A stretch of 64,000 bases of DNA from Diabrotica undecimpunctata. Taxonomy: Eukaryota > Arthropoda > Insecta > Coleoptera > Chrysomelidae. The stretch covers positions 133,741,976 through 133,805,975 of the forward strand of contig NC_092806.1 in assembly GCF_040954645.1 (NCBI RefSeq), written 5' to 3'. Under the pieces are notes generated by a model. That model was not told where the DNA came from. It searched no databases and was given only the letters and a program-made list of their open reading frames with translations. Position 1 is the first letter of the stretch, and the number at the start of each line of letters is the position of its first letter. Below, one piece after another: positions 26,701 through 41,100 of this stretch. Position numbers and translations under genes: made by a program.

Positions 26701-29700
26701 GTAAAAATATACAAAGAGCAGAAAAAATGAATAAATGCGAGAGAAATAGAGAAATTCTATTCATCATGTATGCTGTGATTAGATTTGACATCAGATTTAT
26801 CAGAGGATGCACTTATATATACTCTTGTAAGTCGGAGGTAGGCTGTTTTTTTACTTTTTTAAGATTCTAGTAATACGGTTTTTATTGATCTTTTCCTTGT
26901 ACCTATGTAGAGCTGCAATAAGTCCTTTTGAATACCATCTATGTTGGAGGATTTTTAAGCTTCTTGTAGTGGGGTGATACATACAAAAGAGTTCTCAAGA
27001 AATGTAATAAGTTGCATGGAATTGAGTGTAAAATTAGTCGGATTATCTTTGTAAATCATTTTTATAGCGGAAATATAATATCCGACTATATATAATTTCG
27101 ATACCACCACTTTGGGTGGTATCGAAAATGCCGAAGGAGGAAAAGAACTTAATAGAGCAAGAATACCGGATGAAGATAGAATGGTAGGAGTATCAGGGGG
27201 ACTGTCATTGAAGTGTCCCCTTTTTTTGTCCTACTGCCAACATGGGCTTTGAATTAGTACGACGAGGGATGGATAAATCCATAATGGCAGCCAGGATGGG
27301 TATGTAGTTAACGGAGATGGACTCAATTTCCGAAGATAGAAATTCTTTTGATGAAGTTAAGGATTTAGGATTAAGGACTCCTTAGAGTCAGCTGAAAATG
27401 AAAAAGAGGGAGGAGCATTAGCTGCAATGAGTGTGTGATCTGGTCAACTGGAGACTTTGCAATCATACCCCACGGTACGACCCGTAAGCTTACAAAGAAA
27501 ACACTACGGTCTGTCAGAAAATAAAAATATTTTAAAGGATGTATTTTCATGGTTAATTAACAGAGAAGATTGCACTTCGAAGTTCACCTTGTCAGGGATT
27601 ACAAATGTTACCCTAGGAAAACTCCTGATAATATGCCTATCTGATGTTCCGTATTTTTTAGGGACGTCTCGATTAGTGAATGCGGAATGGAAGGAGATAC
27701 ATTTGAAATAAGGATTCTTTTGGTCGCAGAAAGAAGCCTGCAGATAAAGATGACGGTGAAATTAATTATGACTTTCGGTGTATTAGTTGATCAACGATGT
27801 CGGTAGAAGTGAGGAAAATGCGGATTCGATTATTCGAAATGCGAGATGTAAAAGTAATATTTTTTGGATAAACCATTTCACCAATTTCTATAATATATTT
27901 AAATAAAACAGTATTCAAAATGGAGTGCATGACAATAACTTGTTCCCTTTTAGGAAACGAACGGGGAGGAGGTCTAGAGACTGCGGCAACGACATATGAT
28001 TTTGGGTTGGAATTGAAGCTGTTTTGTGTAAATGTAAATATTTAATTGCTGTTCATGATGTGTTGTCCTGGTTACCCAGACCGTAACACAATACCTAAAT
28101 GTGAGTACCTAATGGACCCTCTCCCAAACTGGAAAGAAAGAAAAAAGGATCTCACCTATTTCTTGGGATTTTCACTGGTTTTCTTTAATTACACCAATAT
28201 AGCCGCAATTAAATTCGACTATTGAAATATAAAACCAAATTTGATACTTGTTTTCTTATCACATTGTGATTAAAGAACTTCGCTTCGTATTGTTAACTCG
28301 TCGTTGAATTACTTTATCTGTTTAACACTGTTTAAATCTTTAAAATCCGTGAGGAACTTTAAAAAGGGTGTTTAACCTTTGACAGTTATTTGACGTTTTT
28401 TGAATCGATTATTTGAAGCTTTATTTGTAAACTTCAACATTTTATTAAAAAAACAGTTTGAAAAAGTGCTTTTTAGCTTCTAAACATTTATACTACTTTT
28501 AATATTTTTCATGTCATACGGCTGTACGTAGGCTCAATGAAAAGCTGGTGTAAAAGCACAATTAAAAAAAAAACAGAAATTTCCATAACCAATAACAAGA
28601 AACAAGCTGAGATATTGCAGCGGACAGATCTCCCTTGCATTTTTCTGTGGCGATATTTTACGATTACCATTATTTTAATGTTTCAAAACTAATTTACTTT
28701 TTCACTGTGTATGCCATTTATAAATCGAATTATAAAATTTAGATATTCTTTTACAATGTGTTCAATTTTCAGCCTTAATGTTAATAAACAATGAAAATAT
28801 TTGCAATTTCTTAAACAAGAAAAAAAAATGCTATTTGATTTCCTCTGGGCAATAGAAGGTTTTGGTTTTTTTTAAATGTTTAGCTTTATATTGAGCCTAG
28901 ATACAAGTGTAACACATAAAAAAGTCAAAGTTATTAGAAATTTTTATATGCTAAAAATTTGTTATTCTTCAAACTGATATTTAAACACAAATTTAATATA
29001 ATCTTGATGTTTGTTTTTAATAATTTAAAACGAAGCCATAAAAATCGATTTCTATTTACAAAATAACCCTAGAGTGACTGTTTGGATAAGTACAGTTTTT
29101 TAAATAATCGGACTCCTGGATAAACAAGTTGAATAACTCATAAACTGTATGGCCGTTCTGTATGATATTTAGCACCCTTTAAAAACTCATTAACTGCCAT
29201 AATTTTAAATAGTTGTATTACATATCGTTATGCAAAAAAGAAAGTTATTTATATGTATATTATTTATATTTATATTAACATTTATAAATTTTACAAAAAT
29301 AAGGGTTTTTAAATTATCTCGGTCAATTCTTTATGTATTTTAATTATAAAAATCTCAATATTAGAGAACATTTTATGATCTATAACTTTTATTTTAATCA
29401 TATATCTCTAACATGAATAAGAAACGTTTTATGCGCATACACTTTTTTCACTTTTTACGATTGTTTAATAAAAAATCAAAGCAAAATTAGCTGTAGTCTT
29501 CACATAATTGTCATCAGCTACCCCTCATATACCTTTTAGAGACTTTAAATATCTGTTTAAGATTTTTTCACCTTTTATTAGAGTTGTAGATCATAAAAAG
29601 TTATGTAATTTTTGAGAGTATCCAAATTAAAATACATGAAACTATTAACACAAATAGTTGCAAAAAAAACCTTATTTTTGCAGTTATTTATAAATTATAA

Positions 29701-32142
29701 TAACTCCTTTTTTGCGCAAAGACATGTAACATAGCTCCTGGAAATTGTGGAAATGAATAAGTTATTAAAGTGCGCTAAATATCAATCAGAGCAAATAGTT
29801 TATAGGTTATTTATTCTGTTTATAAACATTTAAAATAACGTTGATATCGTTTATGCCACAAACTTATTTAGATGCTTATGAAAAACTGGTGAAAAACACA
29901 CTTTCTAAAAAAAAATAGAATCTTCTATGACCATTACTAGGCAAGAGAGCATTTTATATTTAAAACCAAAGCATTTTATTCTTAAAATCATACTTCCATT
30001 GTCTATCAACAGTAAGAGCTGAAAATTGAAGGGACACTAAATGAAGATCTGAATTGTGCGTTCCAACTTACAATATGGCATATGCGGTAAAGAAGTAAAA
30101 ATTTATAACCCGTTAAAATGATGGTATTCTTAAAATACCGCTTATGTAGAAAGTAGAATGGAGAACCATTTGAGCTCGGTTTTTTTTAGATTTGAACTTT
30201 TTCAAAATGAAGGGCGATTGCAAAATTTGCAATATCGTGGCTTCTGTGGCACGTAAAACATAATTTTTTTTTCAAACTGGGATAGCTCAACAAAAAGTTG
30301 TTTACATAATCGCTTTCTACGATAAACAAATCGTCACTATTTTTATTAGTTACATTACATACCATTATGCAAAAACAAAGTTATTAAAATTTATAAATTT
30401 CTGCAAAATCAAGGGTTTTTTGCAACTATTTTGGTGAATTCTTTATATATTTTAATTTAGAAACTCACAAATGAAAGAACTTTTTGAATCTACAATTTTT
30501 ATTTTAACTATTTTTCTCTAAACTGGATAAAAAACGTTTATAGCCAAAATCACCTGTATGTCTTTACAGATTTATTATTAACTAACCCTCATATATCTTT
30601 TAGAATCTTCAAATATCAGTATAAAATTTTTAAGTGAAACCAATAATTTTTTCCCAGATGGACCTTTGTATAAATTAGTTCTCCGATAAAGATGAACTTA
30701 TTTCTACTTTTCAATACAATAACTAAAAATAGCTACAGAAATACATATTTTAATATCTAATACTTTGTTTATGTTTATTAATTTGATATTTATTCACTAA
30801 TTTGTTTTTCCGAAGTTTATTATATCATAATTATAATACCAACGAAAACGTAAAATTCAAATTAATGCATCTCGAATATGACGCGTGCACCCTGGCGATA
30901 ATAAAAAATGATGAATGAAAAAAAATAAACATTTTTTCAAGTTAATTGCGTAACGGAAACGGTGTAAAATAAAAGAATATAAAAACAGTTTCTATTTACT
31001 TACCAGAGTGTAATATCCATGTTTGACAAGCCGAAGGATTTTTTGTCGGAAATCTGAACATTCTTAATCTATGAATTTTGTATGGTGATAAACCACATTT
31101 GTAATAACAACAAATATTTCCAGCCATCTGTAAAAAACCATTTATTTATTATGGAAGTAACATTACTTTAATTTAAAATCACTTTTTTCAAATATTATCG
31201 AATGTATGTATTATCCGGTAAAATTTATTTCTAAATACCTAATTTGTTCATTTCTCATACAAATGTTTTTTGTTTTAAACACATAGAATTAAAATGTTCT
31301 ACTTACCTCGGACCAAATTTTTGTAATACACTTCCAAATAAAATAAAATATTTAAATTCTTTAAACTTATTTAGATATAGGAAAATTTAGAAGTCACAGC
31401 ACGTTTATGTAGGTACAATTTTAGTTGACACGATATTTACTATGTAGTTGATAGTAATATCTCTATCTTAAATGAATACCTGTGATTCATGTTCTGTTTT
31501 TGTAACATTTTTATATGTAAATAAACCTGTCGCTACTATGTCAGTGAAATATTGCAACGCTGGTGAATTTAATTCAGTGGATCAAAAATGGACGTTTAGT
31601 TTATTCCTTAACTTTTTCACATAACACCATCTAGTATAATGTATATCAAACAAACAATGGTATATTAAAATCTATTGAGACAGAAAGAGTGGTGACATCT
31701 AGTGACTGTCTCAATTAGAATCAAACAAATTTATACATTGCGTTGGCTAACTAGTCCTATTTAAACAATGTCTATGTGCCAGAGTTAAAACACACCAGTA
31801 AAAGATGACAACAAAATTTTTACTATTTTTACCTAAATTTTAAAGAATTTTAAAATGTATTTTGTCCACTATTTTATATTTTATGTGTGTGTTATTAATG
31901 TTGAGTGTCTATGCTTTTATAAATAATCTCAACGACTAGTAAGTTGCACTGAAGATTTGTGATATTTTATAAATATTTACACTTTTTCTTATTACAGTGT
32001 TTTGAAAAAGGAATAAAACCATTCCGAAAGCTAGACAAAAAGTCATAAGAGTGTTTCATTAACATCCCAGCCAATTTTCTGACTGCAACCCTAATAAACT
32101 GTGTTGTTTGTTTATATTGACAGTCACTAATATCCAGTAATT

Positions 32143-32177
<35 letters not shown>

Positions 32178-35100
32178 GTAACACACGTAATAAGACAGTA
32201 TACATATTTAATTTAAAATATTTGTAACTGATGTACTACATTACTTTAATCGGGAGGAACTGGCTTAGAAATTGATATATGAAATATTTTTTAGTCTGAA
32301 TAAGATACTTGAAAGGCAAATCTGACATCGCCAATGTAATTTGAATTTGATCAAATATCTATATAAATGTAAGTGGAGTTAGACATATTTTTTCTTTCTA
32401 CACGTAATTTGGCAGGATGCGTTATTATAAAGTTTATCATCAGTTCTCCATTTTCGTTTTTAACATCCTCAATATGTTTTTCCTTAATTCCGGGTATTAA
32501 TTGATTGCCTATTCGAGCGTTAAAATCCTGACTTGATCTACTACTTGTTGTAATTGGTCATAAAACGTGTCCCTTGTTGTTTGAAGCCTGTTATTTTCTG
32601 GGCCTTATACTTTATGTTTTGTACTGATAGTTTCTTTTACGCAGTTAGTTGTTAAACGTTCTGGACTCTTTAGAAGGTCGCCAGAAATCCATTTCGGTTA
32701 TGTTAAGTATTTTCTCTGTTTGGAACTATGCTTTTAATTATTTCCTCTTTTGTTACTCTTGGATATCATTAAGTCTCATAGATTACTATTTAGTTTTGAG
32801 ATAGCTCTCTTCAGCTAATCATTCCTGTGCATAATAGCTTCGTATAATGTACTGTTGTTTGTAATTGCAAACCTCGGTAATTATATTTTTTAAATTGTTT
32901 AATTCGCTATCCTGCTTCTAGTTGTAGGTCCTGTGGTTCTTCTCCAATACACATGTATTGAATTTTCTCAATATTCACTTCTAAATAACATTTTTTATTC
33001 TCAAATAAGTATTTATGTTGCTGATTGAAAAGTACTATTTATTCTAAACTCGTTTGTGGAGCAGAAGATTCTTCTTCTTCTTATGGTGCCCTATCCAATT
33101 AGTGGATGTTGGCGACAATTCTGGCATACTCTTCTCGGTCTTGTGTGGCTCTAAAGAGTGCATGGGCATCGAGGTTTGTCCAATCTCTTATGTTTTTAAG
33201 CCATGAGTATTTCTTTCTTCCGATGCCTCCTTTTCCTTCTATCTTTCCTTCCATAATAAGCTTTAAGAACTGGTACTTGGAATTTCGAAATATATGACCC
33301 AGATAAGCAGTTTTTCCTCTTTTTATTATTGGCAGCAATTCTCGTTCTCTGTCAATTTGTTGTGTGATCTGTCCAGGAAATTTTAAGTAGTCTTTTAAAT
33401 ACCCACATTCCAAAGGCCTCCAATCGGTTCATCACATTGGCCTTTATGGTCCAGGTTTCTACACCATATAGAAGTATGGAGTAAATGTAACATTTTACAA
33501 AGCGATATAGAAGCGTTAAGTTAAGGTTGCTGTTGCTTAGCAGGGTTCTATTATTAGTAAATGCTGTTCTGGCTTGCTCAATCCTGCTACGTATCTTTAT
33601 GTCTGGATCTAGATCTTCAGTTATCCAACTATCCAGATATCTGAACTTGGGGACCTTTTGGATGTTCTTATTGTTTACTCTTATATTTAATTGCATATTT
33701 CGTGTTCTGCTAAGCACCATTACTTTCGTCTTATCTATATTAATCTGCAAGCCCCGTCATTCTCCTTCAGTATTCTGTCTATTAGTCGTTGTAGCGCTTC
33801 TTGGTTATCAGCTATTATGAATGTATCATCAGCATAGAGAAGATTACTAATAGCCTGTCTGTTGATTTTGATTCCATCTTCAGTATCACTTAAGGCTCTA
33901 TCAAAAATCGTTTTAGAGTAAAGATTAAAAAGGAGGGGTGACAGAACACAACCCTATCGTGCACCTTTTTCGATTCAGAATTATGATGTAGATTCCAGTC
34001 CTACTCTCACAGATGCCACTTGATTCATATAAAGGTTCTTTATGATTTTAAGGTCATTCTTATCTATCGAACGTTCCTGGAGCAATCTTACTAATTCTGA
34101 ATGATTAACATAATTGAACGCTTTCTGGTAATCATAGCATATAAAGCATAGGAAGACATCTTTTTGATGATCTCTGCATTTCTGAAGTAGGACAGTTAAG
34201 CTATAAATTGTGTGGGGCTAATGTCTCTTTCACATCTGTTGTATATTCTTCTGTCAATTATCTTTAAGAACAGTTTTAGGACCTGGCTCAATAAGTTGAT
34301 CATTCGGAATTGGTCGCAACTATTAGCGTTTGGCTTTTTTGGATTAATATAAAGGTTGATTGAAGCCAAAACTGTGGTATTTGACCAAACCAATAAATGT
34401 CATTAAAAAGATCTACCAAGGCGTCTATATTGTCTTCAACATTGTTAGAACCTCTATGGATATGTCGTATGGACCTGGTGCTTTTCCCTATTTGCTTTGT
34501 TTGATTGCCCTTACAACAATTTTTTGGGGAGGGTTCACTTTTATATTCACTTTCATGGTTTCTTCTAGTGTTGTATAAGTATAGTTGCTGCGTGTAGTTT
34601 CTCCAATGTTGAAATAGATCCTTGGGATCAATAATTAATTTATTGTCCCTCACAATACTGTTAAAACTGCAAGGTTTTGTATGACCTGTCACTTCTTTAA
34701 CGAGTTTATGTATGTTAAAGTGGTCATGTTTTCTTCCAATTCCTCCATTTCTGCACACGTGCCTAGCAGCCACTGTTCTTTAGCTTTGCGACACAATTTT
34801 CGTATTTGTCGGTTAACCTGCTGTTGTTTGGTTCAGTTTTTCTTTTTACATGATCTGCGGTCGTCCATCATTGATATTATTTCGTCAGTTATCCAATTCT
34901 TCTTTTTGTACTTTTGGGAAGTGATCAGAGACTTGGTGGTGTTTATGACAGCTTTTTTAATACAATTTCATTTGTCTTCTATACTGGCCGGTTATTTAGA
35001 TCTTGCCGTGATATCCGCTATTGCCTCATTTAATTTTTCTGTGACTTTTAGTTTAACGTAAGGTTGTTTTATGCTGTTTATATCAATTTTCTTTATGGAT

Positions 35101-38100
35101 TTTCTTTCAATTTTCTTAAGCTTAATTTTCAATTTTCCTACTACGGGATTGTGATCAGATCCGATATCTGTTCCAGGGTACGTTTTTAGCAGAAGATTAC
35201 TGTTCGTTTTCTCTTGCAATTAATATTACGAGATATCTCCTTAACTGCTATAACTACTACTCTTTCCTACTCTATAAAATAGTATAAAATTAGATATAGA
35301 AACATCCCAGGTTATAAAAGTCTTCTAAATAAATGTAGAACCTAAATTACGGTTCTTAAAATATACGAAATATCTATTATAATTATCAATTAATACTTTC
35401 CTTTTGAGATTTATATAATATTCAACAGTTGCTTTCAATTCGGTATATATCATTTCCTGGTATTCAGAATTTTGTACATAAGTGTCGTGATTTGATCTGA
35501 TATCGAAATTGTGTTCCAGATAATGGGCCAAATACCGAAATTTATGGCAAACATGAAATTTCAAATATCCAACAAACATCAGTGGATAAACAGTTGCAAA
35601 GGACTCTAAAAAATATAACACATTTTTCTTTTTATGTCTAAAAGTAACATTTAAAACAAAATAGATTTATTAGCAACGGCTTCGGGCGTAGGAGTTGGTA
35701 AGTGGTAGGGCACCTTTTTGTCCTGGGGTTGAGAAATCGACCCTGAAGGCGGATGAACCAAAATTTGGCCAACGGCATAAAGATGACCACTACATTAAAG
35801 TTCCCTACGGATATCCCTGGAATAATTATCTTATATGTCGGACAAAATTGAAGCAAAGGCCCTCAGTCCCGGCCAAACCTTAAATGGTCCGAGGGTGCTA
35901 AAAATCCTCCGGGTTCGACTTCAAGATGTTATTCATAAAGTAGCGACACGGAACGTCAATAGTTTGTGCATCCCAGGAAAGTTACATAACCTGCTTAAAG
36001 AAATGCGGCGCCTAGAAGTGAAAACAATGGGTGTAAGTGAATTGAAGTTGTCTGGCTCAGGTATTTCTCACAAAGACAACTTTACAGTGTACTATTCCGG
36101 TAGCGATGCCACAGATAATTACCACAGGCATGGAGTTACAATAGTGTTTGATAATAGAATTGCGATGTCTGTTATATATGACATACCCGTTTTAAACAGA
36201 GTAATCATCGTGAAGTTAGCCGGTCAAGTGCAGTTTTAGATTTCTATAAAAACATGAAGGAAGCATTTAAGATCACAAAGAAAAACGATATCATCATCAT
36301 AATGGGCGATTTTAATGCCAAAGTCGGTAGGGGTAGATGTGGTAATGCGGTCAGTAATTTCGGTGTAGGTAACAAAAATGAGCGAGGAGAGATACTAATT
36401 GAATTTTACAAGTGCTAATAAATCAGAGGATAAAGTTTAGCAGATAAACAAAAGGGTTTTCGTAGCGGAAGATCGCGTACAGATGCAATATTTATTATAA
36501 AGCAAATTACTGAGAAATCACTAGAGTATAATAGACCAGCATTTTTGTGTCTGATTAACCTAAAGAAAGCGTTTGACAGAGTAAGACTCAAAGATGTAAT
36601 CTATCTTCTGTATAAATAAAGAAGTTTCCCTAAATATTATAAAAACTATCGAAAACATCTACCAAAACAACAAAATGGAAGTCAAAATAGATGGACAACT
36701 TACAGAACCCATAGAAATAGGCAGAGGAATAAGACAAGGGAATTCATTGAGCCCTATGATCTTCAATTTGATCATGGATGAAATTATCAAAAGCGTTAAC
36801 AATGGAAGAGGATACAGAATGGGATACAAATAAATAAAAATATTCTGTTACGCAGACGACGCAATATTGATAGTCCAAGATGAATATAGTCTGCAAAGAG
36901 TGGTCCACAGATTTAAGATAAAAGCCAAAGAATTTAACATGTCAATCTCATCTCAGAAAACTAAAACAATAGTAGTCAGTAAAGAATCAACCAAGTATTG
37001 AACAAGTAATGGAAATAAAATACCTAGAAATTACACTGTCTATCTATAAAGACCTGGACAAAGAAGTGAGAGATCAAGTACAAAAAGCAAATAGATTACC
37101 AGGATGCCTTAATAACCCTATATGACGAAGCAGACATATTAACACTAAAGTGAAGTCAAGAATTTAAGTGTAAGTCCAATAATAACATATGACTTAGAAA
37201 CAAGACCCGACACAGCCACAGCGCAAAGGCTACTGGAAACTGCACAGATGAGAGTACTGAGAAGAATTACAGCAAATACGCTGAGAGATTGCTGAGAGAT
37301 TGAAAGAGAAGTAAAGGCATTGGAAGAAAATGAAACGTACAGTGTATAAATGAATGGACAGAAAAAAGAATGGAATAACCACATAAGCAGAATGAAGAAG
37401 ACCCGTGTCGTCAAAATAGCAAGAGATAAGTTACCAATCGGCAGCAGAAGTATCGGACGACCGCGCAAAAGATGGAGTGGCAACCTTCCATAGAGGTATT
37501 AATCCGCCAATGAACAAGCAGAGTTGCTTATAAAGAGGAAGAAGAAGAATAAGGTGGATGCAATAGAAGAAAAGGAGTGGTATAACTTCTTCTTCTTCAA
37601 GTGCCATCTCCGCGGCGGAGGTCGGCAATCATCATAGCTATTCGGACTTTTGAGACGGTTGCTCTGAAAAGTTCATTTAATGTACATCCGTACCACTCTC
37701 TCAGGTTGCGCAACCATGACATTCTACGCCTCCCTATGCTTCTCTTTCCTTGGATCTTTCCCTGCATAATCAGTTGGAGCAAGGTGTATTTCTCTCCACG
37801 TGTAATATGTCGGAGATATTCCAATTTTCTTGTTTTTATTGAATTTAAAATTTCCATTTCTTTGTTCATCCTTCCCAGAACCTCTTTGTTTGTGACGTGT
37901 TCTGTCCATGATATTTTCAGAATTCTTCTGTACACCCACAGCTCAAATGATTCCAGTTTTTTCATTGATATCGCATTCAAGGTCCAGGATTCCATTCCAT
38001 AAAATAAAGTCGAAAAAACATAGCACCTCGCCAACCTAACTCTTAGTTCCAGTTTTAAATCCCTGGTACATAGAACTCTTCTCATTTTGTTGAAATTTGC

Positions 38101-41100
38101 TCTAGCCTTTTCTATTCTTATTTTTATCTCCTGATTGTAATCATTTGTGGAGTTAATCATTGTTCCCAGGTATGCATATTTGTCCACTTGTTCGATGTTG
38201 GTTTCGTTTATTAGAAGATTCTTGTTATTTCCTTGAGTTTTCGATATTCTCATAAATTTCGTCTTCTTGACATTCATTGTGAGACCATACTCTTTTCCAT
38301 ACTCTGCTATTCTGGTCACCAGTCTCTGAAGATCTTCAATGTTTTTGGCTAAGATCACAGTGTCGTCCGCATATCTAATGTTGTTAATGGAAACTCCATT
38401 TACCTTTATTCCAGCTGTTTCACCCTCAAGAGTTTTTTCAGGACCTCTTCGAAGTAGGCATTGAAAAGAATTGGCGACAATACGCATCCCTGTCTTACTC
38501 CACATCTAATTTCAATTTCTTCTGACAGCTGTTCGTTAACACGTACTTTTGTTCGCTGTTTATAGTATAAATTTGATATGATCCTGAGGTCGTTGTAGTC
38601 AATCTTCTTTGATTTCAGGACATTTATTAAATGTTTATGTCGTGGTATAACAGAAAGATTCAAATGGGAAAGAAAAATTTGTATAAAACTACCATAAGAC
38701 CAGCTATGATATACGAAGCTAAATGTTGTAGATTTAAAAAGAAAGAGAAACAAAGAATTCATGTGGCGAAAATTAAAATGCTTAGGTAGATTGGCGGACT
38801 GATATAAAGGATACAATCAAGAATAAGTATATTAGGAGACACCTCCTAATACACTCATTCGGCAAGGTTAAGGGCGGCACCAATTAATTCCAAAATGAAA
38901 TAGTATCGGTTGAGATAAGTTTTCCTGTTCAACATCGAGACTTTTATCACCCAATACAAAAATTGTTGTTTTGCAAGCTCCTGTGAGAAATGAGAGAGCA
39001 AAAATTAAAAAATTCCTAGAAGAGGCGGTTAGGCAGGACACCTCGGTAAAATTTATAGAGAAATATATGGGAAGCCTACTTCGCATACTATTAAAAATAA
39101 AAAGAAAAAGAAGATCAACGAGTAGATAGCGGACATTTATTTTCTACTATTATCTCCTTTTATGAAAATTTTAAAATAAGTCACCCGATATAATAAAAAA
39201 TATAATGATCGTTAACTGTAACAACTATTCAATAAGTTACCTATGATTATAGCTATACAAAATATCCATAGCGTCATTTCTCCATAAGGTGGTACATAGT
39301 ATTCTGTAATAAGCCAATATAAAATATTTATATCATAATCTTTAAAGACTGACGGTAAAGCAAATAGCAAGTGTATAAAAAAACTTAAAGTCAGCAGTTG
39401 AAAAGTTATAATTTTTGTATTCCTGGCTTCTCTGATACAATTTTTCTCAAATAATATGTCTTTCTGTGGAGGTATCTTGGTATTTTCCCATACTGTATTG
39501 TAATTTGTTGATATAGTATCAAAAATCTCGCTACGAATGCTAAGAAATTTTGTCAATATAATTAAACCAGCACAGCCCTAAAAGCAATCATAAACACATT
39601 AAATTCATCCATTAAATTAATCCTAGAATACTCTCGTACGTAAACACGTAAAATTTACGTATATTGAATTAACAAATCTAAGAACAATGATAAATTAACA
39701 AAATATTTGTTGCAAACAGAAATACACAAAAAAAACTCTTACTAATAACATATTTAATAAAAAAAAAGAACATATTCAATAACAGATTTGACACTGCTTA
39801 TACGACATTGATATGCTACACGACTTTGATACTATCTTCTTCTTCCAAAACCTCAGAAATAATTTTTTTTTAATTCACGGTGCACTTTTTTATTTTCTAA
39901 GCGGCTTGTCTAGTGAGGTTCTGTAAGTTTATTATGAAGCTCCATCATAAACTGCTGTCTTTGTAAAGGTTTTCCACCTTGAATAGAAACGTATATATAT
40001 AATAACGGATTTATTACGGCTGTCGCCGCTTCTCCGCCCCCAATTTCCATCTTTTTCTGTCATATGCAGTTGCCTCTTCTAAGTCTCTTGCCGCCATTGC
40101 TTCATCAATATCGTTGCGCAAACTTCTCCGTGGCCGTCCTCTCTTTCTTCTTTCAGGAGAGATCCATTCCAGTACTCTCCTAGGCCATCTGTACTCTGGC
40201 ATTCTTTTAACATGTCCGAACCAGATTAATTGTTTTCTTTCTATGTCATCATTGATATTTCTCTCCATTTTCATTTCGTTTCTTATTTGTTCGTTTCTAA
40301 CTCTCTCCAGTTTCGATCTACCGTAGCTTCGTCTCAGATAATCCATTTCTGTCGTCATAAGTTTGTTTCTATTAGCTTTGGTGACGTCCCATACTTCCGA
40401 ACCGTAAAGTGTAATACTTTGGACTATACTACCGTAAATGTGTTTTTTGGTTTCTCGTCGAATTGCTTTTTGCCAGAGAAGAGAGTTTAAGGCACGGGTC
40501 GCTGCTCTGCCCTTGTTTATTCTTTCCCTGATTTCATCTGCGCTATTTCTGTTCTTGTTGAAAATGACCCCCAAATATTTGCAGGATTGCACGCCTTTGA
40601 TTTTGTCGTCTTCCAAGACTAGGTCACATATTTCATCTGTTCACACTGAGAGATATTAACATTTTGTCATATTCATTGAAAAGGAGAGGTGATTTCTTGT
40701 CCCATTTTAATTCTTGCAAAGTTTTGTTCGTAATATTTTTGAGTGGCGTTAATAAGAATTGGGTTTATTTTCAAGTTACCCATTTCTATCCATAGTTGGG
40801 AGATCGGTACACTGTCATATACTTTTTCCAAATCTATTAAAGCTATATGAGTTTCTCTATTTCTCTGCACTCGTTTTTCCATTGCAATTTTTAATGTGAA
40901 GATATTATCCATAGTGGAGCGTCCGGCCCTAAATCCCGCTTGTTCTTCGAGTTGTTTGTCTTTAATATCATTTTCTATCAGGTTTCGTAGTACTTTTGAG
41001 TATAGTCGGCCTATAGTAGCAATCACTGCGATCCCTCTATAGTTTTTAGGATCCATCTTTGTGCCTTTCTTGTGTATTGGAGAGATATACGATTGTCTCC

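Noticed and set aside
28100..31000. CRISPR-like or satellite array
   Set aside because: Repeats are few, long, diverged and partly inverted, with no regular spacer length.
37601..38002. Plus-strand open frames over the LINE at 37.6-38.5 kb
   Set aside because: Shadows of a well-supported minus-strand reverse transcriptase.
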